Source of the DNA: Ipomoea triloba
Lineage: Eukaryota; Streptophyta; Magnoliopsida; Solanales; Convolvulaceae
Direction: 5' to 3'
Assembly (NCBI RefSeq): GCF_003576645.1
Contig: NC_044917.1
Coordinates: 13,759,449 to 13,823,448 of the forward strand
DNA length: 64,000 nucleotides
This document shows, in pieces, positions 1 to 13,100 of the stretch; positions within the stretch are counted from its first letter, which is position 1, and the number at the start of each line of letters is the position of its first letter. Made by a program: the position numbers and the translations under genes. The notes beneath the pieces are model-generated. The model ran no database searches, had not been told where the DNA came from, and saw only the letters and a list, made by a program, of their open reading frames with translations.

Positions 1-78
<78 letters not shown>
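1..78. repeat. (AT)n microsatellite at window edge
   Basis: Uninterrupted AT dinucleotide run that continues past the left edge, so its full length is unknown. Confidence 0.98.
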
Positions 79-81
<3 letters not shown>

Positions 82-321
82 GCTTAAAGTAATGATGATT
101 TCTATAATTTTGTTATATTATTAATTTATTTTCTGCAAATTGTGTATTACAGTTTTGTTGTAAAGTACTACATTTAATTTATTATAGAAAGTATTATATA
201 TAAGACTTAAATATTGATAAAGTATTGATTATATCTGAAATTCTATTATAAGCTCTTTTTATTATATCCAACCAGCCTCAAGAATTGAGACCTCTGAGAC
301 CGTCTTACAGGAGACCAACCC

Positions 322-373
<52 letters not shown>
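322..373. repeat. (TTA)n microsatellite
   Basis: About 17 perfect TTA/ATT units. The flanks (79-321 and 374-730) are AT-rich with no gene signal that I can see. Confidence 0.97.
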
Positions 374-730
374 GTATCAGAAAATTACTACGAAATAGTT
401 CATTTCTGTTAGGGTGATGTTATTTGTTTATACCAAAATATATATTATTTGATGTAGCTTCATATGACTAATTAACTTGTGATGAGATTAACTAATAATT
501 CACATATAACTGACAAATATAAGGAATCATAATATTTTAAGTTTACAACGTGTGCTATAATATAATATGCTTTGTAAAATTGTATATTGTGTTAGGATGT
601 AGCTCTCTAATAATAATTGTAAGATTAAATGTTTACCACTATACAAAAAATTATACAGTGGATAGTAACAAAAATGCAACTTTATTGTTTTATACTTGTG
701 TTAAAAAAATTAATTTTTTTTTTGAATATT

Positions 731-771
731 AGGGAGCAATTTGGTGCCATTGGACTACAAAGTCCTTGGCA
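731..771 (-). mobile_element. 5' fragment of tRNA-derived SINE
   Basis: Read on the minus strand it starts TGCCAAGGACTTTGTAGTCC and continues into a tRNA A-box-like segment. It matches the 5' head of the fuller SINE at 6031-6185. The B-box half and the tail are missing. Confidence 0.6.
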
Positions 772-849
772 AAAAAAATAAAAAATATATAAAAACAATT
801 ATACTTGATACTGCTAGGCATCAAGCAAAGAACTATTATTTGTAATAGC

Positions 850-1009
850 AATTTGAGCCCTGAAGGAATTTCGAGAGAACCCGGGTTCAATTCCCGCAAA
901 TGACGATTCCCCTTGGGCCCAGCTCATGTGCCTCCCGGAGCGAACGTGGGTGGATCCCGGACCGTTAAACGGACGGAGAGAAAGACCCTATAAATTTACC
1001 CAAAAAAAA
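850..1009 (+). mobile_element. Putative SINE-like element with Pol III B-box and A-rich tail
   Basis: GGTTCAATTCCC at about 884-895 resembles a tRNA B box. A GC-rich body follows, then an A-rich end at 1001-1009. The A box is not clear and no target duplication was found. It could instead be the 3' tail of another retroelement. A small hairpin directly follows at 1010-1057. Confidence 0.4.
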
Positions 1010-1449
1010 TTTGGGACTGCGAACAACAACAATGTGCTACTGTTTGCAGTCCCAAATTGCTGTTGTGAACAGTATGATTGTTCGTTATTCGTAGTAACCT
1101 GTTGTTTAAAAAAATATTTTACGAATATAAACATAAAAAGAATTGAATAAAAATCAAAATATACAAGTATTTATATGAATATTATGAAACATATGGTAAA
1201 ATTTGACGGTGATAGATGAAAATTTTGTTTTGTTCATGTATATAGGGAGAAAAAGTTCTTAGATAAAATTTAGAAGTTAGGGAGAAAAGTTCCTAGAGAA
1301 AGTTTAGAAGTTATGGATAAAAAGCTCGTAGAAAAAAAAAATAAAAAATCAAAATATAGAAGTAATAATGAAGTAAAAATAATATTATTTCAAAATTTTA
1401 AAGGAAGATGGTAAAGATTAGGAGAGAGAAAATAGTGATAGAGTTTAGG

Positions 1450-1890
1450 CGCAAATTTTATAGTGGACCACAGACCACCAAGCATTGTGATCCAAGTGAC
1501 AAAACGATGTCGTTTTGATTAATGAAAAGAGACAGATGAAACTGTCTCTATTCTGCACAACGGCAGTTCCCTTTCAACACAACTGCAGTATCAGTTCAAC
1601 ACAACTGCAGTTCCAGACGAATGAAACGGCCTCCGGCAACTGCAGTATCAATTCAACACAACTATAGAATCATTTGAGATGAACTGTAGTATTAGTTACG
1701 GACACAACTGCAGTATCAGTTCAATACAAATTCAATATTAGTTCAACACAACTGCAGTATCAGTTCAATACAACTGTAGTATCAATTACTGAGATTTACG
1801 GGAGCCGTTTCTCCCACTTATTGAAACGACGTCGTTTTGTGACCTTGGTCCACAATGCATTGTGGACCGCAGTCCACGGTATAAGAACTG
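1450..1890. mobile_element. MULE-type MITE with 9-bp target duplication
   Basis: The 9-bp direct repeat GAGTTTAGG flanks it at 1441-1449 and 1891-1899. The ends are imperfect inverted repeats of about 60 bp that share GTGGAC, GCATTGTG and a GACAAAACGAYGTCGTTT core. The interior has several degenerate units built on AACTGCAGTATCAGTTC. There is no coding capacity. TIR length and 9-bp duplication fit Mutator-like elements. It lies about 860 bp upstream of the MADS-box start codon. Confidence 0.8.
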
Positions 1891-2290
1891 GAGTTTAGGT
1901 ATGAAGAAAATATAGGATAATGAAGAAAAATAATTTATTGAATTTAGGTATAAGGTTTATAAAGTTTAAATAGAGAGAAAAAAAAAAAGTAGAGTTTAAA
2001 TAGAGGGAGAGAATTGGTGGAATTTTTTATTTTTTTTTTAAATATTGGGGTTGAGGGTTGGATTTCAATTATTTATATTTGAGGAGGAAAGGTGTACAAA
2101 AGTCATAAAATTAAAAAGTCAAGACTCTTTAAAAGTCTTAATTGAATATCACCTGATTTTAAAGACTTTAAAAATCTTGAGTGAATACCTCGTGACTGAC
2201 TCCCTAAAAGTTTAAATTGAATACCTCCAAACTTTTAATGTTCATCAAAGTCTTTAAAAGTGTATGAAAGTACTGATTGAATAAACCCAA

Positions 2291-2369
2291 TGTTATGAAA
2301 AATCGAATTCAAAATAAATTCAGTCAACATCGTTAATCGAACCAGACACATAAAATAGGACAGAGTATA
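2291..2369. mobile_element. Stowaway-like MITE, right-end fragment
   Basis: It resembles the right third of the complete 258-bp element at 35355-35612 (CGTTAATCGAACCAGACAC, then ATAAAATAGGACAGAG before TA). The left end is missing, so it is a truncated copy. Confidence 0.6.
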
Positions 2370-2566
2370 AAATTTCCCAAATACTGATTAGTAGCCACAT
2401 TAGATGATGCAAACATAAAACATTTTACTTTTCTTTAAAGGGTGGAAACTAGGATAAGAAAAGAAGGATGGGAAGGAATTAAAAGAAAGAAGAAAAAAGA
2501 AGAGGATGAGAGCTTGGTATGTATAGTAAGGTAACTAAAGATAGACCTGCCCAGGGTTTCCATTTT

Positions 2567-2654
2567 TCTATCTCACTCTTTCTTTCTTCACTATTCCTTT
2601 CTCCTTCTCTCATTATTTGCTCTTTCAGATTGGTACCCCCAACCCTTTTATAAA
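2567..2654 (+). promoter_or_regulatory. Putative core promoter of the MADS-box gene
   Basis: A strongly CT-rich stretch (2567-2629) is followed by TATAAA at 2649-2654, about 97 bp before the start codon. A transcription start near 2680 is predicted. That would exclude the in-frame upstream ATG at 2673 and make 2751 the first usable ATG. No clear CArG box was seen nearby. The core promoter is inferred from motif and spacing only. Confidence 0.5.
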
Positions 2655-2750
2655 CCACACACTACTAAAAAAGTGGTTTATTATATTTGCTCACCAAGAT
2701 TGGAACAGTTTCCACTTCATTCTCTACTACTGAGTGAGTGTAAGAGAGAT

Positions 2751-2935
2751 ATGGGAAGGGGAAAAGTAGAACTGAAGAGGATAGAGAACAAAATAAACAG
2801 GCAGGTCACTTTTGCTAAGAGGAGAAATGGGCTTCTCAAGAAGGCTTATGAACTTTCTGTTCTTTGTGATGCTGAAGTTGCTCTCATCATCTTCTCCAAT
2901 CGTGGAAAACTCTATGAGTTTTGCAGCAGTTCTAG
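2751..2935 (+). CDS. SEP1-like: MADS-box gene exon 1 (MADS domain)
   Basis: 185 nt, ending within a Ser codon just before GTATAT. It encodes the DNA-binding domain through KLYEFCSSS. The reading frame upstream is open to an ATG at 2673, but 2751 matches the invariant MGRGK start. Confidence 0.95.
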
Positions 2936-4094
2936 GTATATATATATATATATAATTTATATATGCTCTTTTTTCTTTCCTTAATCTTCCCAAATAAATC
3001 TTAACTTCTAGACAACCCTGTAAACATCAAAACCCTTCCTATGTTGGTTTATATAAAGCCTTTTTCTATGCAAGATCTGGCTTTTTAATTATCCACAATT
3101 TCTGGGTTTAATTTCTTTTTCTTTTTTATTCTGGGATTTTTAAATTTGTTTTTTTTAAATATGAAAAACTCGATCTGGTGACCTTTTTGGAGGCAATAAA
3201 TTTTGATTCACTGTTAAGATTTGATCTGTGGAGATGTCATGTTTTACAGTATGTGTCCGCTGATGTTCCTTGTTCTTTGATTTCCAAGGTTGCAGCAAAA
3301 ATATATAAAGTTTTTGTTGTTCTAAAGCTGTGTATGTGTCTATCTTTAAGCCCTCAAATCTGCAATTATGATATTAACAAATAAAAATTAAACAAATATT
3401 GTGTTTAACCCTACCATATATATATCCCATCTATATTGACATAATATTCATTTCCAAGATGATTATAATCCATCAGATTGCAGTTTCCCTTTGTGACCAC
3501 TGTGTAAATTCTTTACTACCAGTTATTACCTGGAGTGTGTGTGCATGTCTTATGATATCTGATCGATGAGCTTATTTTCTGATCGATCTAGTTTTCAAAA
3601 TTCTAAACCACAAAATATTCATATATAGATCTGATCTTCAAAATTATCATCTATCTAATTCTGTCATGGACTAGGGTCCACCGTGAAAGGTGAACCCTGA
3701 TTCAAAATGACATTCAGATTATGTATCTTAACTTAATATATTATGTGTCTGCAGTTACCAGATTATGTGTTGTAAATAAATTGAAGATGCATAATATATA
3801 ACTACAGACACATAATAGGTTAACTATTTACACATAATATATCAACGGTAAAATATCATTTTTTTATCTAAGTTCTACATTTAAGGTGGACCCTGGTTCA
3901 TGTCAAAGCAATTGATTGCTTTAGCCATCATACACAGTTATACTTTCTTTTTTTTTTTGTTGTGTTTGATAACAACAACAATAAGTTGATTACTAGTAAA
4001 AATAAACTTCACATGCATGGTTTAATTTTTTTTTTCTTGGTTCATTTTAAAAAATCAAAGGTAAACATAAGATGTTAATTATATATGTAAAGTC

Positions 4095-4146
<52 letters not shown>

Positions 4147-6490
4147 CAAAAACTTGTGTGAGACCGTCTCACCATGAGACGGGTCGGGTCAAGATGCAAA
4201 TGTAACACTTATATGCACAAATGTCATACTTATATGCTCAAATGTAATACTAATCAGAAAATAAAATTTTTGTTACTTATTAGGGTAAATGTAATACTTT
4301 TAAGGGAAAATACAATACTTTTACATTTCGATTTAAAAGTATTACATTTTTCTTCAAAAGTATTATATTTGCCCTTATAAGTGAGAGGTACTTGTCAGCA
4401 TTACTTATTATGAAAAATGTATTACTTTTTCTCTTATAAGTAACAAAAATTGTATTTTTGATTAGTGTTATATTTGAGCATATAAGTGTGAGATTTGCAC
4501 ATATAAGTATGACATTTGCATGGTGCTTTGACCCGACCCGACCCGTTTCACGAATAAGGATCCGTGAAACGGTCTCACACAAATATGGTACTTTAAGTAT
4601 GACATTGACATTTGCATGGTACTTTACCTCTTTACTCACAGTCCAAAACCACACACAAATATAAAGAGGCCTATTATTACATGTTTAGCCTGCGAGAAAT
4701 AATTATCTGTACTAACTCTAATTATTTTATTATTTTTAAAAAATATGATTCTTGAAATTGTATTAGCATGATGAAGACCCTTGAAAGGTACCAACGTTGC
4801 AGCTATGCTCATTTGGAGGCCAACCAGCCAGCCAGTGACACTCAGGTATTATTATTATATTATTATAGCATCCTATTTATATACTGTATATTGTGTAGAT
4901 TGAGATATATGAAATATTATTCATCACCACTTTCAGAAAATAATTATTACCCAACATGTAAGGCTTTTTTTATTTGATTATTCTATAAAATCTTTATTAA
5001 TTAATAGTAGGATTAACTAACTCACGAGGAATATAACTAATGCAAAAATATAACTCTCACCTCATTATATCTTGATTTTTTTAGAGTGAAATACTCCGTA
5101 ATAAGTTAAAGGGAATTAAAATTGTGACTTTTTTTCCTGAATGAATCAAAATATTATGTAAGTAAAGAGTAAAAAATGAAACTTTATGTAATATTACTGT
5201 TTTATATCCGTGCATCTCTACCTTCATGCATAAATATGTTTTCATAATTAACCATCTATATATTACTATATAAACAGAACAATTACCATGAATATCTAAG
5301 GCTAAAAGCTAGGGTTGAGCTCCTTCAACGATCCCAAAGGTATGTCTCACTCACCTTATCCCCCCACTATACATGTTCATAGTTGAAAGAGAAAATTTCA
5401 CTTTTTGTCCTCCGATAATTATACATGAATCGCATGTGCTTATTGACTATTAAAAGTTTCTAATTATGTGCATGACTATGTAATTTGTATCACATTTGAT
5501 CCTACAGTCTAATTTTCCGGCCAATTATTGTTGGAATTGCTCCTTCAGGAAAGAACACTGCATTTGCTTCTTTTGGAAGGAGCACTGCGCTTCTTCCAGT
5601 GCTCCTTCCGGGAGGAGCACTTCCGGCAATAGTTGGCCGGGAAATTGAACTGCAGGACCAAATGTGATACAAATTTGATAATCATGCACTTAACCAGAAA
5701 ATTTTAATAGTGAAGGAGCAAATGTGATTCATTATAATAATCAAGGACAAAAAATGAAATTTATTCTAATTGAAATTTCACTATCAACAATTTCAATCGG
5801 ACTGTTTTTTTTGTAATTTTCTTTTTACATTTAAGGTATTATAATTTGATCAGCATTCAATGATTTAAAAAAAAAAAACTTATTTTGAGTGACATTTATT
5901 ACTTTTGACTATTATTCCTACGTGTCAAATGATGCTTCAATAAGAGGTACTAGCGTCAAATCAAACAACCTCACAGCCTTGACAAAGACAATAAATGGTT
6001 AGGGTTTGAACTTTGAATAACACAATATAATTTTTTTTGAATACTACTAACTCTATTACAATGCAGTATCGGTTCATAAACCAATTGAAGCACAAGAGTT
6101 AGTATTGCCTCCATTGAGGCTCGAACCCACCACCTCCCGTATAAAAGGAAGGGTTTGATACCACTGGACTACAAGATCCTTGGCATAGTAGTTTTGGTCT
6201 AAGAAAATATTTAGTTAAGGGGCGAAGTTATAATTAAATAATTGAACACAATCATCCTTAATCATGTAATTAAGAAGTAGTATTCAAAAAAAAATGTAAT
6301 TAAGAAGTATATTATATTATATAAATAGTAACTTCACTTAATAATGTGTGTATTTCTATCTTACATAATCATGTTGTTGTGTTTAATTTTATGTTATCTA
6401 ATTCAGTTAATAATATTTATTCAAATTATTTAGAGTTAAACCTTTTGTAATATGTAATTTTGTAATATGTAATTTAGTACGTGTTAGTAC

Positions 6491-6535
<45 letters not shown>

Positions 6536-9500
6536 AAACTACGATGTTAAATTGATTGGTATCATGTCTCTTTGTACCCGATTAGGTAATACCAAGTGTA
6601 AATCTAATATTTTTACCATTCATGTACTTTAAGGGTAGTGTTGGCTTTGAATAAGCACTACATTAATCGACATGGTAGAATTTTGAATATCAAACAAAAG
6701 ATGACTTCATCTTTGTCTAACCAAGGACGAAGACGAAAAGTCATGTCTTCTATTGCGATGGAAATTAACCAAGTTTTCTTTTTTAATTTTTTAAAGTATC
6801 AACCTTACATTTTATTATTTTTGTTGCTGCTGTATTGTTATCATGCCACATCAATTCTAAAAATAAACGACGTAACACTAAATCACTTTAAAAAGTCGAA
6901 TTGCATGTCTAGTCAATATCTTATCGAATATTTAGTATTTTTTTTTTTTAGTTTAGTGGTAGAATTACACTATTAATTACCATTATTTTAAGGGTTTATT
7001 TGTTAATTTTCTCTTATTAAATGCCAAAGAAACTAAATGAGAAAGAAAACAATATTATCATGCGTGTAGTGTCCTAATTATTTAAGATTTATCATGTGCC
7101 ATGTCTCATAACCTGCTCCAATTGCATGTGTCATAATATATCTTTTTGGTTTAAGTTTTGAATTAAATTTAATACTTGACAATTGAATATTAGCAATATT
7201 CCTTTATAAAAGATAACAACTTGTCAACTTCTATGTATATATAAAGAGATGTAAGTGTTATATCTTAATTTTCTACAATAAATATATACATGTATTTGAG
7301 TAAAATTTGGATAAAGATATAGCATTAAATGCCTACTCTCAATCTCACTAATAATATAGATTTTTAGTTGAAATGTAACACACAATTTAATTTGGTATCA
7401 GAGCATGTAAAAGTGAATAGCATGTAAAAGTGAATAATTCCTACACTACATGTGAAGTGCATGGTGACCATAAAATATATAAAATATTGATTGTGTAAAT
7501 TTCTACTTGATATAAAACACATTTTACATTAGTTACATAAAAGTTTCAACAATCAACAATATTTCCAAATGTTTCTATTAAATTCATTTTTATTCCACAA
7601 TTATACATGTTGAAACAAACACCTTCATTGTTTTGAACACTCACCTTCACACAATACTCGTTCTCAAGCTAATCTACCAATAGTTTGTGTTGGCTTCTAG
7701 TTGGGGCAGATCTAAATGAGAGACAATGGGGGTAGTTGTCCCACCTCCCCCACCCCCACCCCCATTATGTGTGTGCGCTTGCTTGCTTTAGTGTACATAA
7801 ATAATACATTATTATACATAAAATCATTGAAAGTTGAAGTTGCTTAGTTGCTTTCGCAGTAGACTTATCTCTTTTCTTTTGTCCTTTTAAAAAAAAAAAA
7901 TTTTTGCCACACTGACCGAAATTTTTAACTCCGCCCTTGCTTCTAGGGTTAGTATCACATGCTGAATCCAAGTTTTCTACAACAACAACAACAATAATAA
8001 AATCTTGGGGTTACTATGATTTTGATAAATCTCTGCATTATAAAATTACTGTTTTTACAGAAATCTTCTTGGGGAAGATCTGGGTCCATTGAGCACAAAG
8101 GAGCTCGAGCAACTTGAGCATCAATTGGAGGCTTCCTTAAAGCAAATCCGGTCAAGGAAGGTATATGCTAATTAAATGCCAATATTTTCGAACCATTTTA
8201 GGAGGAGCATTGTCAAATTATGTGATTTTATTATAAGAATATTTCGACAAGTTAATTTAAAAAAAAAAAAATTAAATAGAATCCCGTAATTTGTAACAAT
8301 TTGAATATACTATAACCCCAAAATAGCAAGTATTAATATTGTTTTTGGAATCAAATTAGGTGAGGACAATTTGAATTAATTCCATTCTTAGCTTTGAGAG
8401 TTCCAAACTATTGATAGCCTTTTCTTTTTCAACTTCACTGTTACATTGCTACCCAACCTAGGGTTTCTTGTTAGGGTTAAAACAAAAGTCCTCGTTCATT
8501 TGAATGTCAGAAGCTAAGAATATCACTTTGTTTTTTTTTTTTTTTTCTTCATGTTTGTCATTCCAAAGTCAAAGCATTCAATCTGTGTTCAATCCAAATC
8601 GTTAGTTATGGCTTTTTTATCTAGTAGAGATGCTAGACTAGTGATGAAGTGTACTTAGGGTGAATTGTCATTCTCTTGAGGATTACTGAAAGATGTAAGT
8701 TTATGCTCTCTCATGCATGAAGTACTAAATCTTCTTATGGAAATTTAACCATAATGGAGATCCTTTTGGCAAGTGTAGCAGTGAACTAAAATAAGCAACA
8801 CTCAAATGACAATTGAAATGAACATAACGGATATAAAAGGTGGAGGAGAATAGGAATTTAGACTAGGCTAAGGTAATATGACCAAACCAGGAACAAGAGT
8901 GAGAGTGGATTGACTTGACAACATATTATTAACTAGGAGAGTTTTTTCTCATAATCATTCTACACTCTTAGAACACACAAAGGCATTCTCATGACTCATT
9001 ATTCCTGTTTAAGAGCTGGAGGCATATCATCAAATATCTTTTTCTTGACTTCTCATACTCTCCTATTTTCCAAAGGTGAAGTAAGATTAGTTAACCCCTT
9101 GAGTTTAGACTAGGTAATTACATCCTAATCTAAGCTCAATCATGTTAATTAGCATCATCAAGATCAAGTCTCATCGATCCTATTCAACAAATTCAAAGTC
9201 ATATTTCCCCAATCCTAACCTTTATGTCTATCCCCTTCCTAGGAGACTACTCACACATATTCACAAAGAAAACAAACATAGATTCAAGAATAAAAGATGA
9301 TTTCATAGCAACACAAAGTATTGAAATTACAATGAACTGAAATTTGAATTAACTTATCTAATTAGAATTGAACTTGCATCTAGAAAATGAAATCAATCTT
9401 CAATCTACATCAAAACTTGCTTCCAAAAATGAATAGAACATGAATTTAACTAGGACTTGGAATTGGAATTAAAATGAAATATAAATTGGAAACGCAAATT

Positions 9501-10102
9501 GTTATTCTAGGGTTCTAAGAGGTAAGGATTGGAACTAATGTATATTGTATTGTATAAGAAAATGATCTCCCCAATGTAATCTAATCTCTAATGCATCAAA
9601 TAAACCAAATTCCCCTTTTTATAGTTTCGATTAGGCGCGTCATGAGGCCTGTCTCGAGCGTGATAGGACTCGAGACAGCCTTGTTATGTTCTATGAAGTT
9701 CCTATCACGAATGGTCTCACGAGCGCGACTAGGTGCGTGATAGCAGAAGTTGGTCTTCATGAACTCCTTCACATGCGTGACACAACTCGTGACGACTCAT
9801 CCTCCAGCTTTCATTCTATTTCGTCTATTTTGAGTCCAATTTGCCTTGTATATAGTCTTTTTTGCCTCCAAACATTGATATGTCCCCAATTTGCTCCTTC
9901 CTACAAAATTTATCACATAATTGGTCAATTTAAACAATAGCAAAGCAATTCTATCCAAAATTGACCAAAAGTTTAGAGGAACAATCTTGTAGAATTTGAA
10001 TGAAAAACTAGATATCTGGGATAGTTTCATGATACGAACTCGTACCAAGCCGGCACCGCTTTGAGTGGATGCGAACTCCAAGGACGGAATGAGAGGGGGA
10101 AA

Positions 10103-10136
<34 letters not shown>

Positions 10137-13100
10137 AGGAGAATGGAAGTTGAAATAATTCTTGTGTGTCCTCTTCCCTGGCATGCAGGGTGGTTATATA
10201 CTGAGTTACTCCTATTATGTTTATGACTATGATTCTTAATATGATATATATTAGGACTAAACTATACTATCCTATTATGAATAGACTTAGTCTAACAAAT
10301 GTAATCAGCCATCCATGCTGGTTTCCTTCGTTCCCTCTTTGGCCTAGCAGTATGAGTTGTTTCTTCTCTATCTTTCATATCTTGATTTTCACCCTCTTCT
10401 ACTGTGGATATGCCCGTATCACTCCCCTTTCCTTCGGCGACCACCTTGTCCTCGAGGTGGAGATTGGGGTACCATCGTGTTCCATTTCATCGGCAGTTTC
10501 CCATGTTGCATTTTCTGGATTACTATCTGACCACTGTACCAAGACTTGGTGTTGTATTTTTCCATTTTTCAGAACATCCCGTTCCCCATAGAGTGCTAGC
10601 GGAGTTGAAATAGGTGATTGGCCAACAAATTTTTCTGGTAATTGGACCTCTATATTTCCCTCAGTTCCCATGTGTTTCTTGAGTTGTGAGACATGGAATA
10701 CTGAATGAATTTTTGCTTGTGGTGGAAGCTCGAGGCGGTATGCAACTTCTCCTATTTTTTCCAAGATCTTGAACGGCCCATAATAGCGTCGTGCTAGTTT
10801 GTTAGAGCTTCTCCGTGCTACTGATATCTGTCTATATGGTTGTAGACGAAGCCAAACCTTATCTCCTACAGAAAATTCCACTTCACTCCTTTTAGCATTG
10901 GCTTTTTGGGCCATGCGATGCTGAGCTTCTAGAAGATTGAGTTTTAGTTGCCTTATCAATCTGTCGCGATCCAACAACAATTCATCTAGTGCTTGAACTG
11001 TTGTTGTGTCTTGGTTATACGGTGATAAGGTAGGTGGAGGTCTTCCATATAGTGCTTGAAATGGAGTCATCTTAATGCTGTTGTGGTAGCTTGTATTGGC
11101 ACAAAATTCTGCCCAACCCAAGTATGATGTCCAGTTGGTTGGTTTGGCGTGGGTGAAAGCCCTTAAATATTGCTCTAAGCATCGATTCATTACTTCTGTT
11201 TGCCTGTCGGTCTGTGGGTGGTATGCCGTGCTTCTCTTCAGTGTTGTGCCACTTAGTGTGAATAATTCATCCCAAAATTTGCTTAAGAAAATTGGGTCTC
11301 GATCTGAGACAATTGTTGCAGGGAAACCATGATGTTTTGCCACTATTTCTACAAATACATTAGCTGCCTTCTGTGCACTAAATTGGTGTGGTAATGTTCC
11401 AAAGTGCACATATTTAGTAAGCCTATCCACCACTACCATGATGGTTCCTTGTCCTCGTGATACCGGTAATCCTGTTATGAAATCCATTGTTACATCTTCC
11501 CAAACTCTTGAAGGAACTGGGAGTGGTTGGAGTAGTCCTGCAGGGGGTTGTGTTGAATATTTGGTTTGTTGGCATATTTGGCAGGTTGCGATGAACTTTT
11601 TCACATCGTCCCTCATGTTTATCCAATGAAAATTAGCTGCAAGCCTCACCAATGTGCGAGTTACCCCTGTGTGACCTGCCATTGGGGTTGAATGGAACTC
11701 TTGTAGCAGGTGAGATTTCAGTTTAGAGTTTGCTCCTATGCAATATCGGCCTTTGTAGAAAGCCATGCCATCTTTGATTTCATAATAATTAGGTAGTCTC
11801 CCTTCTATATTTTTTTGGTGGAGTTGCAGTATGTCAGGTTCTGAGTTATTTTCCTTTCGTATAGTCTCTATAAGTTCTGGGATTGGTTTACTTACTGTGA
11901 GGAATACTTCTCCATATGAGCTGTTCGGTGCTGTCTCTTTTTCTCTTCTAGAAAGAGCATCTGCTACTTTATTATTGTTGCGAGGTTTATACTCTATTTT
12001 GAAATTATATCCCATTAATTTTCTAACATAGTGTTGTTGAGTTGGGGTTTGCACTACTTGTTGTAACAACTCCTTCAAGCTTTTATGATCTGTTCGGATG
12101 ATGAAAAACCTCCCTAGTAGGTACTGTCTCCATTTTTGTACAGCTTCTACAATGGCAAAAAGCTCCCTGTTGTATGTTGATGAGTTTTTTAATCGTGATC
12201 CCAACTTTTTTCTGAAAAATGCAATTGGTCTGTCTTCCTGCACCAGAATCGCCCTGAAAAATGCAATTGGTCTGTCTTCCTGCACCAGAATCGCCCCAAT
12301 GCATGCAATTGGTCTGTCTTCCTGCACCAGAATCGCCCCAATGCCTTCATTAGATGCATCTGTTTCTACAATGAAATGCTTGCTAAAATCAGGAAGTCTC
12401 AAAATCGGGGTCTTTGTCATTGCAGTCTTGAGGGTCGTAAATAAAATCGGGGTCTTTGTCATTGCAGTCTTGAGGGTCGTAAATGCTTCCTCGGTCTTTG
12501 TCATTGCAGTCTTGAGGGTCGTAAATGCTTCCTCTGCTTTTTGCCCCCATTGGAATGCATCCTTTTTAAGTAAGTCGGTTAGCGGAGCTACGATGTTGGC
12601 ATAACCTTTTATGAAACGACGGTAATATCCTGTCATTCCCAAGAATCCCCTTAATTGTCGAATGATTTTTGGTTGTGGCCAGTTTATCATTACCTCAATT
12701 TTGTTAGGATCTGCATGCACACCTTCCTGATCAATTATGTGACCAAGGTATTCGATAGAAGTTTGACAAAATCTGCACTTGCTCAACTTTAAGTAGAATT
12801 CATACTGTTGTAATGTGCCAAACACTTCTTGTAGGTGGTAAATGTGATCCTCCAGTGTTTGACTATAGACCAAGATGTCATCAAAGAACACTATCACAAA
12901 TTTCCTTAAGAATTGGTGGAGCATGCGGTTCATGGTTGCTTGAAAGGTAGACGGGGCATTCATTAACCCAAAAGGCATGACAAGAAACTCATAATGTCCT
13001 TCATGAGTTCGAAAGGCTGTCTTATATATGTCTCGGTCATGCATCCTTATCTGATGATAGCCGGCTCTAAGATCTAATTTTGTAAATACCCTTGCTTGGC

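Noticed and set aside
926..1150. 74-codon frame near the left edge
   Set aside because: Overlaps the SINE-like element and its hairpin; no domain.
2673..2750. In-frame ATG 26 codons upstream of the MADS domain
   Set aside because: It lies only about 20 bp after the TATA box, so it is probably upstream of or at the transcription start. MIKC proteins start at the MGRGK methionine.
6031..6185. tRNA gene on the minus strand
   Set aside because: A- and B-box words are present, but no cloverleaf with an acceptor stem or anticodon arm can be drawn; the A tail and repeated copies point to a SINE.
6638..6976. 112-codon frame in SEP intron 3
   Set aside because: Low-complexity Phe/Leu-rich translation of T-rich intron DNA, with no homologue recognised.
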